Assembly: GCA_964539665.1 (NCBI GenBank)
Contig: CAZIKB010000028.1
Coordinates: 1-56,259 of the forward strand
Source of the DNA: CAZIKB01 sp964539665
Lineage (GTDB): Bacteria > Zhuqueibacterota > Zhuqueibacteria > Oceanimicrobiales > Oceanimicrobiaceae
Direction of reading: 5' to 3'
Length of the DNA: 56,259 nt
Shown piece after piece: positions 45,005 to 54,577 of the stretch. Each line of letters starts with the position of its first letter. Position 1 is the first letter of the stretch. Made by a program: the position numbers and the translations under genes. The notes under the pieces are model-generated. The model saw only the letters and a list, made by a program, of their open reading frames with translations. It made no database searches and was not told the DNA's origin.

Positions 45005-46549
45005 ATGTCTTTACCTTTACCAAATTTAGATGATAGAAACTTTGCAGATCTGGTATCGGAAATGCGTGCTTTAATTCCCAGGTACGCACCTCAATGGACA
45101 GATCATAATATCTCAGATCCTGGCATAACACTAATAGAGCTTCTCGCTTATCTAAGCGAAATGATTCTTTATCGTCAGAATATTGTTACAGAAAAGAATT
45201 TTACTAATTTTTTAAAACTTGCATTGGATCCTCCTATGCCGGTTATTGTAGATATTACACTGACACTCAATAGGTATTTAGATACTGACTTCCATATTAA
45301 AAAAGGATCCCAATTTTCTAACGAAACTGATAATTCGCTTATTTTTGAAACCTTTCAATCCAATATTATTCCAGAAGGTAAAAATAATATTTCTTTACAG
45401 GCTCGTAACTGTACTGAGGTAAAAGATGAAGTTATTGGGATTAGCGATGGATCACCCAATCAACTATTCTCTTTTACTCATTCACCTGTTTTAATTGATA
45501 GACAAAATACTGGTTTGGGAGTGGATGATTACAATCCTAATCCTAAAATATTTATTGACGGAGTAGAATGGTTTTTTGTTAGGGATTTTTTAGAAGAGCC
45601 TCCCAAAAATCCGCTCGATCATACAATTACTTATAAAAATTGTTATACAGTAGAAGATGTAACCTATCTGCTTAAATTTTCTGATGGCAGTGTTTTTCAA
45701 ATACCACCGGCAGGGGCAGATATTGTTTGTACTCAATATCAGATTGTTCTTGGAGACGAGGTTAAGATTAGTAAAGACTGTGGTCTTGAATACTCGGGTG
45801 ATATTCCTGCAGGTACAAGTATTGTATCGATAACAAATGAAGAGGCTGAAGGCGGAATAAATATTTTTCCCATTGAAAAGGCAAAAATACTTGGTTTACA
45901 AAAACTAAAAGAACGATATCGAGCGATTTCAGAAAATGATTTTGTCTTTTTAACAACCGAATTGTTTAATGAATTACAGATTTCACAATTACCCGAAGAT
46001 CAGATCGCGCGTGCCAGGGTTGTGCCGAACAGAAACCTGAATTTATGGACTACCGAAGAGCAAGAGGGTGAAATCAGTATCATTATTGTTCCTTTCCCTA
46101 AAATTGATCCAGGAACCGGAGAGAAAGAAAAGACACCAATTCCCTCATCAACACTGATATATAAAGTATGGAAATTTTTAGAAAATAGAAGGCTTTTGGG
46201 AACACGACATCATGTGGTTAGGCCGAGATATATTCCCATTACAATTAATATTGAAGTTTATCGCAAAACTGATACGAATATATCCGTACTTCAAACCAAT
46301 ATTGGAAAAAAAATAAAGACATTTCTACATCCATTGGAAGGCAGCTTTGATGGCAAGGGCTGGCCTTTTGGTAGGAATTTGTATCCATCTGAGTTATACC
46401 AATTGGTAGAGGGTGTTGAAGGTGTTGATTATGTAAAACAGCTTTCTTTAAATGGACAGCCCGGCGACGTACCTATTGAATTAAACGAAAACGAGTTGCC
46501 AGATCCTGAGGCAGCTGAAGTAGTTGTAACAATTGATGTAGTACCTTAA
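45005..46549 (+). CDS. Baseplate J-like wedge protein, second (Afp12-like)
   Basis: 514 residues with GAGGAG before the ATG. The start (LPNLDDRNFADLVSEMRALI; APQWTDHNISDPGITLIELL) and end (FLHPLEGSFDGKGWPFGRNL) match J-type wedge proteins. It is shorter than the first J-like protein and has no large insertion. The pair corresponds to Afp11 and Afp12, which form heterodimeric wedges. Confidence 0.87.
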   Translation: MSLPLPNLDDRNFADLVSEMRALIPRYAPQWTDHNISDPGITLIELLAYLSEMILYRQNIVTEKNFTNFLKLALDPPMPVIVDITLTLNRYLDTDFHIKKGSQFSNETDNSLIFETFQSNIIPEGKNNISLQARNCTEVKDEVIGISDGSPNQLFSFTHSPVLIDRQNTGLGVDDYNPNPKIFIDGVEWFFVRDFLEEPPKNPLDHTITYKNCYTVEDVTYLLKFSDGSVFQIPPAGADIVCTQYQIVLGDEVKISKDCGLEYSGDIPAGTSIVSITNEEAEGGINIFPIEKAKILGLQKLKERYRAISENDFVFLTTELFNELQISQLPEDQIARARVVPNRNLNLWTTEEQEGEISIIIVPFPKIDPGTGEKEKTPIPSSTLIYKVWKFLENRRLLGTRHHVVRPRYIPITINIEVYRKTDTNISVLQTNIGKKIKTFLHPLEGSFDGKGWPFGRNLYPSELYQLVEGVEGVDYVKQLSLNGQPGDVPIELNENELPDPEAAEVVVTIDVVP

Positions 46550-46583
46550 ATAATTAAAATTCTAACTCAATATTTAAATTACT

Positions 46584-47321
46584 ATGATTGAAGAGCAAAC
46601 TAGTACTTATTTGAAATATTTACCCGGTATTTATCAGGAAATAGCCGCCAAGGAGAAAGTTAATTTTATTACTCAATTTCTAAAAGTATTTGAAACAATA
46701 CTCTCAGGTGTTGATGATAAGATCAAAGTCATGGATGAGTTTGGTAATGAAAAAGAAGTAATCGGTGTTGAGCAAATTCTTGATAATATTCATGACTATT
46801 TTGATCCGCTCTATACGCCTGGATTAAGTACTGGTGAGCAAGATTTTGTTTCTTATTTAGCCAACTGGGTGGCTTTGACCTTAAGACAAAATTGGAGCGA
46901 AAAGAGAAAACGACGCTTAATTGCTGATATTGTCCCTCTATATAAAAAGCGGGGTACTAAAGAAGGATTGACCCATATATTGCAAATATATATAGGTGAG
47001 GGGCCACAAGTAACAATCGAAGATATTATCCCTGAGATTCAAGTGGGATTTACTTCCCATATCTACGCTGGTGTTTTACGTCTGGGAGGATATAAACCAC
47101 ATTTCTTTGCGGTTAAGATTGTTCTGATTGTAGAAGTTGTAGACATCGATTCATTAAGAGAATTCGAAAACAATGTACACGATATAGTAAATTTTGAAAA
47201 GCCGGCTCATACCTATTATTCACTTTATTATGATACCGAACAAACAAAATTCCCTGGCATTCAGGTGGGTATTTCCCAAAAGAGTGAGATTGGCTTAACC
47301 ACCTTAATTTTTCGTTCCTAA
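46584..47321 (+). CDS. Tail protein I-like baseplate protein
   Basis: 245 residues, matching the P2 protein I-like family TIGR02242: YLKYLPGIYQEIAAKEKVNF; FDPLYTPGLSTGEQDFVSYL; LANWVALTLRQNWSEKRKRR; YKKRGTKEGLTHILQIYIG. This protein lies at the outer baseplate and usually carries tail fibres. There is no clear ribosome-binding site, only 34 bases from the J-like gene. Confidence 0.85.
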   Translation: MIEEQTSTYLKYLPGIYQEIAAKEKVNFITQFLKVFETILSGVDDKIKVMDEFGNEKEVIGVEQILDNIHDYFDPLYTPGLSTGEQDFVSYLANWVALTLRQNWSEKRKRRLIADIVPLYKKRGTKEGLTHILQIYIGEGPQVTIEDIIPEIQVGFTSHIYAGVLRLGGYKPHFFAVKIVLIVEVVDIDSLREFENNVHDIVNFEKPAHTYYSLYYDTEQTKFPGIQVGISQKSEIGLTTLIFRS

Positions 47322-47353
47322 AAATGTAAAATTTTTACGGAGGTATTAAAACT

Positions 47354-48898
47354 ATGGCAGAAATAAAAATCGATGCTTATAAGCGCGTGAATCATTTTCA
47401 AGGACAATTTCTGAATAAAGAAGATTTTAACGAAGCACATGAATACCACTATACAATTAGGCAGCGAATGAATTATGCTATTTATAAGTATGGCGTTCTT
47501 GATGGCCTGGAGTTTGATGATGCCAATATCGGGACCAAAATCATAAAAATTAAACCGGGGATGGCTCTTGACCGTGATGAAACCAACATAAGAAGCAGAG
47601 AAATAATTCTTCTAAGTGATTTTGAGAAAGATATTGAAACTGAACTTGGGCACTCTCTTCCCGGTGTAGGAGACACAAAGGAAATTTATTTTACAATCTG
47701 TTATGATCAAATAGAAGATGGAGAGGAAGATGTTGCCGGTTTCCATGGTTTTTCCCGCCTTAAAGAACTGGCTGTAATTAAAACTTCGGAAGGTAGTTAT
47801 ACAGGCACCCCAATGATGGATATAATACTGGGTAAAGTAATTCTTGATGAAACTGGAATACAGAGTTATGATCTTACTGAGCGCGAGATTGGGGGGATTG
47901 GGACGGTATCCACTATCCCTGTAGTCAGCTTAATCCCGACTGGCATGACATTCACTGTAGAAGAGAGTGCTCCAGATTTACCAGATCCTAAAAATCTAAT
48001 ATTAGAAAACACAGGAGGAGGTACTCTAAATTGGACAGCTACTCTTGAAGGTCCGGATGCAGGTCGATTTTCTTTAAGTCCTTCAAATGGGACAGCGCCT
48101 TCTACAATAGCAGTTTCGGTCGTTGATATTAGTGGCTCAGCAGGTGATGAATATAATGCGTCTATTCGGGTAGAATGTACTGAAGCTAGTAATTCACCAC
48201 AAACTGTGGACTTAACTCTTTCGATAACTGAATCTGTTGTTGTTGCACCGATAATAACAAACCTTGATTCTACTACAACAAGTGGTCCTGTCGGAGCACC
48301 AGTAATAATTCACGGTCATAATTTCGAAATTGCCACAAATGTAGGTGTAACAATCGGTGGAATTTCGATTCCATTCAATGCTACCGGCCATGATTACAAG
48401 GGTAGACCTGATACGGATTCAGATCCTCTTCTACCTGAACACATGGATTCTGCAAATCTTGATCAGGAAAAATATTTCAGAATTGTTTCTGATACTTTAA
48501 TCGAAGCTACTGCACCAGATGGTGTTTCACTGGGTGCTGTCGACGTGATTGTAACAAGCACAGAAGGGGATTCCAATGCTGTTAGTTTTACAGTTGTACC
48601 TACCCCTTCGACTCCTACTATCACATGGCCATTAGATCTCAGTAGACGATCTGCGCCTATCGGTGGGGAATTAATAATTGACGGGACGAATTTTGTAGAT
48701 CGTGCTTTTGTTCTATTCAATTTTAATTCCGATGGAACGCCAAAAGCAGCTGGAGTAAAAAAAGTAGAGGGAACATCGAGCGCTGATGGTCTTACTATAA
48801 GTGTGGTTGTACCAGCTCTTGCTATAACGGGACGGATCAAAGTAAGAGCAGCGGGTTATGAGGTCTTGAGTAATAGAGATTTCAGGAAAACATTATAA
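47354..48898 (+). CDS. Fibre-like baseplate protein with Ig and IPT domains
   Basis: 514 residues with GGAGG before the ATG. The N-terminal 190 residues (YKRVNHFQGQFLNKEDFNEA; YKYGVLDGLEFDDANIGTKI) resemble the Y-F-NGQFL-x2-EDF proteins found near eCIS and phage baseplates, probably as attachment domains. Next come a BACON-like Ig domain (about 195-300, NTGGGTLNWTATLEG) and two IPT/TIG-like domains (about 300-514, with VGAPVIIHGHNFE and GGELIIDGTNF). No signal peptide is present, so it is assembled with the particle. It is a candidate for binding a target surface. Confidence 0.7.
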   Translation: MAEIKIDAYKRVNHFQGQFLNKEDFNEAHEYHYTIRQRMNYAIYKYGVLDGLEFDDANIGTKIIKIKPGMALDRDETNIRSREIILLSDFEKDIETELGHSLPGVGDTKEIYFTICYDQIEDGEEDVAGFHGFSRLKELAVIKTSEGSYTGTPMMDIILGKVILDETGIQSYDLTEREIGGIGTVSTIPVVSLIPTGMTFTVEESAPDLPDPKNLILENTGGGTLNWTATLEGPDAGRFSLSPSNGTAPSTIAVSVVDISGSAGDEYNASIRVECTEASNSPQTVDLTLSITESVVVAPIITNLDSTTTSGPVGAPVIIHGHNFEIATNVGVTIGGISIPFNATGHDYKGRPDTDSDPLLPEHMDSANLDQEKYFRIVSDTLIEATAPDGVSLGAVDVIVTSTEGDSNAVSFTVVPTPSTPTITWPLDLSRRSAPIGGELIIDGTNFVDRAFVLFNFNSDGTPKAAGVKKVEGTSSADGLTISVVVPALAITGRIKVRAAGYEVLSNRDFRKTL

Positions 48899-48949
48899 AT
48901 CAATTTTAAATTAATTAATGTATTCTGATAACCAGAGAGGTGGTTCAAA

Positions 48950-51900
48950 ATGAAAGTATTAACGTCTGGATTACAATGCTGTAAAATTCTTCATGTTTGG
49001 TTATTTCTTTCTTTTATTATAGTTCAACATAGTTTTTCCCAATCGTTTGGGCCAACATCAACAACTCACATCCAAGTTCAAAACGCGACAGAATTTTCAT
49101 TTTATTTGAATACGCCACATACTGTAAATGATGTAACTACGTTAGTTATTGAATTCACATGTTCAGTTTCAATTAATTTTAGTTCTGTCTTTCTAGCTAT
49201 GAACGGTACTGGGTTAAACGAGCTTGGTGTTGCAATAGGCACAGAACCAAGCTATGTACTTACAACAAAAAACATCTCAATCGGATTAGAATCGAGTAAC
49301 AGTTTTTCTATCAATTTCTCCTATGATGTCGGAATATCTGGAGGTGAGGATTGGAAATTTGCCATCAAATCAATTCCTTCTACCTGTACTCAGGTTGATG
49401 TAAATATTATTAATGGCAGTATCGGAACATTCACTGATGCTTATCTTCCTCCACAAATTAACTCAGGCACAACCCCCGAAGTTGTGAATGAAGGGGCGAC
49501 CATTGCGATGGGTGGAGGATTTGTATCGGGAACCTCGGATAGTGATTTTCATGTTGTTATCCCCCCAGCAACAGGCGTTTCAATTACCTTTCAGTGGAAT
49601 GCAGTTGACGATCCGGATGGTTCTCTCCATCATCTTGATGATCTTGCTGATCCTACCGATCCGAATACAAACTATGCAGCACCAACTGGTCTGACGACTG
49701 ATGAAGATCGGCATTTTTCTTTGATTGCTAGCGCAGGATTATTAGCCGTCACAAGTGCAATAAAAACGATAACAATTCAGGTCATACGAGAACCAATCGA
49801 GGTGATGCTGGTCATCGACCGTTCCGGAAGCATGAACACTGCGGGCAAATGGGATGCCGCATTGAATTCTGCGGAACTATTCATGCGAACACTACGGGCA
49901 TTTAAAACCGAATTCACTTCATCGGAGAGCGACAAAGCCGGGATCGTGACCTTCTCGTGGATTAATCCCTCAACCGATAATACCGTCGTAGAGTCAGGTT
50001 GGAACCTTCAGGATGTGAATACCACCGTTTTTGCTGAGATTCCCGCTGATTTTGCCACAAGAGGGCGACTGCCATTAAATTCATACTATACACCTATTGG
50101 TCAGGGACTGGCAAAAGCCGTAGAAGAGTTTGTAAACTTCATCCTGACATACCCCTCTCTGGTTGATGAGAAAAAGATCATTTTACTTTTAACCGATGGT
50201 AAACATAATCGTGGACCGGATCCAGTTGCTGGCACATCTTATAGAGGACCAAGACCGTTGGCTTGGTATTATGCGAATATTAAATCTTCTATAGGCACAC
50301 AAATACATCCAAGTTCATCCATCGCAAATATGAACATTTATACTGTCGGATTAGGAAGGGATTCGAACATTGAACCAGAAGAAATTAGCGACTTGGCACT
50401 TGTCTCTGGAGGGGATTACCGATTGACTGATGATAACTTAGTTTTAGCTCACTTCTTTCTTCAAATTGTTGGCAGCTTGGTAGAAGGTCATATAGAAGAA
50501 GAGCTTGTACCTCCTGTTGATCCGAATACATACAACATAGGTGTGGATGTTAGTAAGGCAGTTTTTATTTTTATCTGGGCGTTTGACGATACAAATCCGC
50601 ACTATTTTGGATTCAATTTATTAGGATCACCCGGAACATTAACTCCAACAAGTCCGGGAACTGATAATGAGTTTTTTTTAGGAAAAGGCCATGCTTTCTA
50701 TATCATAAACTCAGGTTTTAGTAGCACAGCTCCGAATTGGCGAATGTTAGATTTTCGTGAGATAGATGCAACGACTTTTACAGACGTAGGCGGTATATCC
50801 ATATTACCATTAGAGAATGAGAAAACAGTTCTCACGCTTCCGACCTCAACTCTTGTAACAAGGTTTACAATTGATCGGGAGAAGCATGAAACTGGCGGAC
50901 GCATCATTTTACGTGCCTTCATGAAAGAATACGGAATCCCGGTTACAGGAGCTGCCGTGACCGCAAGGCTGGTTACTCCTGAAGAAGGTGTGGGAGAGAT
51001 CCTTAGCAATTCGCCATCACCCACTCGAAACGACACAACGAATGTTGATCGTGATCCTCAGAAATTCTCTCACCTTCAGGATGCTCTTGAAAACATGGGT
51101 AGAGATACGCTTATAGTAGATTCTGATTTGATTACTTTACTCGATGACGGAACGGGTGAGGATTTATATACAAATGACGGAATTTATACCTCCGTGTATA
51201 CTGAAACGGATTTTGAGGGAACTTATACTTTCAAATTTCAAGCATCAGGAACCGCTCCAACCGGAGGATATCAATTTTCCAGAACCAAAACCATCAGCGA
51301 TTTCGTTCGTGTAGGAGTCGATCCTGATGAAACGACTATCCTTACTCAATCATTGCCACCAGATCAATTTGATATCCCCTCGGGTTGGCTGGTCATTTCA
51401 GTAGCCGTAACTCCCCTAGATAAGTTTGGAAGACACTTGGGTCCTTACCATCCACAGGATATCGGTTTTGTTCTCTCCGATGAAATGTCTGTCAGGAGGT
51501 ACCGAAGACTTACTGACAATCTTAATGGTACTTATACTCAAATATTCGCCTATGACCCAACAGCAAATCCTGTTATCCAGGTAAAAGTGCAGGATAAAAT
51601 AATGTTGACAACTGTTAAACCACCAGGCCTTGCTGGTCCGTTCACAATTACTCCTTTTGTTGGTTATTTCTTCTTCGATGATACTTTGGGTATTGACGAT
51701 GGAGTAGTATTTGGTGTACGAGCAGCTTATCGCGCTTTTGGGAATTTCACGGTTGAAGGAGAATTGGGAATTACTCCTACTGAGGATGCCCTAAACAAGA
51801 AAGGCGTGGTTATTCAAGCTACTGGAAATTTGAACTATGAATTTTCGGGCAATCCAGCTCAAAAAGCAATTCCTTTCGTTACTGCAGGTGTAGGAATCGT

Positions 51901-52090
51901 GCGATTTCAAAATTTCACAGTCGAAGATCAGGCTGTTGTTTACAACTTCGGCGCCGGTTTGAAATATAATCTGAACAAAAGATTGGCCATTAGCCTGCAG
52001 GGTTGCGACTACGTTATCTCATCCTCGGATCTGAGCCTGGAGACCACGCATAATCTTCAGGCAACGCTTGGGCTAATGATATCATTTTGA
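48950..52090 (+). CDS. Exported VWA protein with outer-membrane barrel end
   Basis: 1046 residues. A signal peptide (to about residue 31, SFSQ) is followed by an N-terminal domain distantly like those of the next three genes, then a VWA domain starting near residue 284 (MLVIDRSGSMN) with the metal-site residues DRSGS, YTPIG and LLTDGKHN, a beta-rich middle, and a C-terminal 8-strand-type barrel (about 895-1046, FVGYFFFDDTLGI; FGAGLKYNLNKRLAI; LGLMISF). It would present the VWA part at the outer membrane. It begins 51 bases after the fibre-like gene. Confidence 0.75.
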   Translation: MKVLTSGLQCCKILHVWLFLSFIIVQHSFSQSFGPTSTTHIQVQNATEFSFYLNTPHTVNDVTTLVIEFTCSVSINFSSVFLAMNGTGLNELGVAIGTEPSYVLTTKNISIGLESSNSFSINFSYDVGISGGEDWKFAIKSIPSTCTQVDVNIINGSIGTFTDAYLPPQINSGTTPEVVNEGATIAMGGGFVSGTSDSDFHVVIPPATGVSITFQWNAVDDPDGSLHHLDDLADPTDPNTNYAAPTGLTTDEDRHFSLIASAGLLAVTSAIKTITIQVIREPIEVMLVIDRSGSMNTAGKWDAALNSAELFMRTLRAFKTEFTSSESDKAGIVTFSWINPSTDNTVVESGWNLQDVNTTVFAEIPADFATRGRLPLNSYYTPIGQGLAKAVEEFVNFILTYPSLVDEKKIILLLTDGKHNRGPDPVAGTSYRGPRPLAWYYANIKSSIGTQIHPSSSIANMNIYTVGLGRDSNIEPEEISDLALVSGGDYRLTDDNLVLAHFFLQIVGSLVEGHIEEELVPPVDPNTYNIGVDVSKAVFIFIWAFDDTNPHYFGFNLLGSPGTLTPTSPGTDNEFFLGKGHAFYIINSGFSSTAPNWRMLDFREIDATTFTDVGGISILPLENEKTVLTLPTSTLVTRFTIDREKHETGGRIILRAFMKEYGIPVTGAAVTARLVTPEEGVGEILSNSPSPTRNDTTNVDRDPQKFSHLQDALENMGRDTLIVDSDLITLLDDGTGEDLYTNDGIYTSVYTETDFEGTYTFKFQASGTAPTGGYQFSRTKTISDFVRVGVDPDETTILTQSLPPDQFDIPSGWLVISVAVTPLDKFGRHLGPYHPQDIGFVLSDEMSVRRYRRLTDNLNGTYTQIFAYDPTANPVIQVKVQDKIMLTTVKPPGLAGPFTITPFVGYFFFDDTLGIDDGVVFGVRAAYRAFGNFTVEGELGITPTEDALNKKGVVIQATGNLNYEFSGNPAQKAIPFVTAGVGIVRFQNFTVEDQAVVYNFGAGLKYNLNKRLAISLQGCDYVISSSDLSLETTHNLQATLGLMISF

Positions 52091-52180
52091 GAAGGTAAAT
52101 TTCTTTAGTTGATTCTCAAAATAAACTAACGAGACTTTTTCATGGTTACACTTTATCTGTAATCTAAGGAGAAATTGAAA

Positions 52181-53788
52181 ATGAAAATTCCTCAAAGTAT
52201 TAACCTTAGCATCCTTACTCTCGTTACAATTTTTTCATCAATTGGCTCAAAAGCGAATGGCCAGGGAAGTATAGATGCAGCCTCTACAAACTCCACTCAA
52301 TTCAAGGTCTCTGATGCCCCTGAATTTTGTGTAAAATTTAGCCTGTTCCCACAGGAACCACGTGCAACCCAACTCATCATTGGAGTCCAGAATCAACCTA
52401 CTGGAGGAATTGAGTCAGCAATCATGATTATTCAAGGCCCATATGGATATAGCAGAGAATTTTTACTAAGTGCCATACGGATGGACTTGTCTACGGCAAC
52501 AAAGCGAATTTCAGTTACACGAGAAACCACTCAAGATATTTCGATAGAGTATCTTTACCTAGCCAATGAACCCAAAGAGAATTGGTTGGTAGCTCTTAAA
52601 AACCTGGGCATTAATGGAATTTCAGAGGGAGCTATAATTGGGGATCAAACAACTGCGTATTTTACGGATATTTATTTAAAACCCCTAATTGACGCAGGGC
52701 CTGACTTTTCGGTAGATGAAAAATCTACAAGCATTATCAATGCAAGTTTGGTCGAATCTCATCGCCATCTCAATATTGCAACTGGTGAGTGGGATAATGG
52801 TATAATCTATCTATGGGACTCTACGGACATTTTCCCTCAAAACACACATCGCACGACCTTTGTAGCTCCATCGGTCACCTCAGATATCACTCAAATCTTC
52901 ACACTAAACACAACAGCTGGATTGTTAGAAGCGTCTGATGATATTAATAGTACTATCCATAATGTAGTAGTTGTATCAGTTCCCATCGGTGCAGTGATCA
53001 ACTGGTGGTGTCCGGAACCTTTATGGCCAGTACCCGACGGCTTTCAGATCTGTAATGGAGATACAGTAGCTGATTTGGAGAGCCCTTTATATCGTGCAAC
53101 TCTCCCTAATCTCACGAACAAGTTCATCATGGGTGTGACCGACCTAAGCAGCATCGATACCAGCGGTGGCGACAACGCTCATGACCACATTGTGGATATT
53201 GACCATAATCATGATTCAGTAAACTCCGACCCTGGAGGTTCACATAATCATAGCGTAGATCCGCCGGGAGTAGATACCAGCCCTGAAAGTTCGCACAAAC
53301 ACACCGTTGACATCCCAAGATTTACATTACCTTATGTAAAGTGGACATCCTATGCTGGGATGCACAATCACATTTGGGCTGAATATTTTGTTACTCCAAA
53401 GGGAGATAATCAGTGGACATCATTTGATTCTTCTAGTGTGCCTAATTTGCTTATTTTTTATAAAAACGGCATAGGTCGTTCAGGTAAAGGAACCTTCCCT
53501 CTTGCATTAACGTATGACTACAACAATTACGAAAAGTCATTATATACCGATAAGAGTAGTAACCATCAACACCCCTATGACCTTGTCCACGACCATCCGA
53601 CATTTAATTCAGATCCACCTAACAGTTCTCATAGACACAGCGTTAATATAGAGGCCGTAACATCCGATTATACTTCTTCTCACGTACATATAGTAGATCT
53701 TCCGATTTTGGTGGAGGACAAGACTAGCTCTAACTCGCTGAACCTACCCCCATACTACGGTTTGCTCAAGATTATGCGGATCAAATGA
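52181..53788 (+). CDS. Exported paralogue with His-rich tail-collar-like end
   Basis: The ATG at 52181 follows AAGGAG; a TTG 6 bases earlier is in the ribosome-binding region. 535 residues. A signal peptide (to about residue 25) is followed by the shared N-domain (FKVSDAPEFCVKFSLFPQEP). A collar-like part (INWWCPEPLWPVPDGFQICN, then RATLPNLTNKFIMG) is followed by a region with repeated HxH pairs (DHNHD, SHNHS, SHKHT, MHNHI, NHQHP, SHRHS, SHVHI). HxH pairs coordinate metal in T4 long tail-fibre tips. A Sec signal on a phage-fibre-like protein is unusual. Confidence 0.7.
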   Translation: MKIPQSINLSILTLVTIFSSIGSKANGQGSIDAASTNSTQFKVSDAPEFCVKFSLFPQEPRATQLIIGVQNQPTGGIESAIMIIQGPYGYSREFLLSAIRMDLSTATKRISVTRETTQDISIEYLYLANEPKENWLVALKNLGINGISEGAIIGDQTTAYFTDIYLKPLIDAGPDFSVDEKSTSIINASLVESHRHLNIATGEWDNGIIYLWDSTDIFPQNTHRTTFVAPSVTSDITQIFTLNTTAGLLEASDDINSTIHNVVVVSVPIGAVINWWCPEPLWPVPDGFQICNGDTVADLESPLYRATLPNLTNKFIMGVTDLSSIDTSGGDNAHDHIVDIDHNHDSVNSDPGGSHNHSVDPPGVDTSPESSHKHTVDIPRFTLPYVKWTSYAGMHNHIWAEYFVTPKGDNQWTSFDSSSVPNLLIFYKNGIGRSGKGTFPLALTYDYNNYEKSLYTDKSSNHQHPYDLVHDHPTFNSDPPNSSHRHSVNIEAVTSDYTSSHVHIVDLPILVEDKTSSNSLNLPPYYGLLKIMRIK

Positions 53789-53821
53789 GCAGATGTTTTA
53801 CCCAAAAGGAGTAATGGTATC

Positions 53822-54196
53822 ATGCTATTTCCAATTAGAGTCAAACTAGAGTCGCTAACTATCATCGCCTTCTTATTAATTCTTCACTTAACTGGTTCGT
53901 TGGCCATTGGCAAGGGAGTGATAGATGCTGCTTTTTTGAATTCCTTACAATTTAGGGTTTCTGATACTAATGAATTTTGCTTAGGATATAATTTGTTACC
54001 ACAGGAATCAAAGGCAATCCAGCTTCTGATTGCTGTTCAGAATTTACCTGCTAGAGGTCTAGGATCTGTAAGTATGATTATAAAAGGTCCTTTCGGATAT
54101 TTTAGAGAATTTATGCTAAACTCGATTCCGAATGATTTATCTACAGCAACCAAGCAGAGAACTGAGCAGACTACTAAGGGCATCGAATTGGATTAG
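53822..54196 (+). pseudogene. Truncated exported paralogue
   Basis: 124 residues with AAAGGAG about 9 bases before the ATG. A signal peptide (to about residue 30) is followed by the shared N-domain (FRVSDTNEFCLGYNLLPQES; GPFGYFREFMLNSIPNDLST) and then unrelated residues before two stops at 54194-54199. Compared with the 52181 and 54259 proteins, it lacks all of the C-terminal part. It may be the remnant of a duplication, though its start and signal are intact. Confidence 0.55.
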
Positions 54197-54577
54197 TAGA
54201 GCTGGGATAGTAAAACTTCAAATCTAAATCAACAATCATTGAAACAAGGAGTTTAAAAATGAGGATATTTAAAAGTTTAGCAGCAAAATTGTTTGCTATT
54301 TTTATTGTCAGCTTTCAGTTAACTGGCTTAATGGTATATGCCCAAGGGACAATCGATTCAAGTTCAACAAATCCAACTCACTTCAAGATGTCAGATGCCG
54401 CTGAGTTCTGCGTGAGATTTAATTTGTTTCCCATAGAGCCAAAAGCAACCCAACTCTTAATTGGTGTTCAGAATTTACCTGCTGGAGGTCTGGGATCTGT
54501 AACAATGATCATAAAGGGTCCTTTCGGTTATTTTAGAGAATTTATGTTAAACTCGATTCCGAATGATTTATCTACAG
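54118..54577 (+). repeat. Duplicated segment in neighbouring paralogues
   Basis: A 29-base identical stretch lies at 54118-54146 and again at 54549-54577, starting AAACTCGATTCCGAATGATT, within a longer region of high similarity (about 54,030-54,150 and 54,465-54,580). It joins the 53822 and 54259 genes and shows recent duplication or gene conversion. Confidence 0.75.

Noticed and set aside
24247..48898. Prophage or type VI secretion system
   Set aside because: There is no capsid, portal, terminase, integrase or TssJ/L/M. DUF4255, the Afp15-type ATPase, DUF4157 and the gp25/J/I order fit an eCIS.
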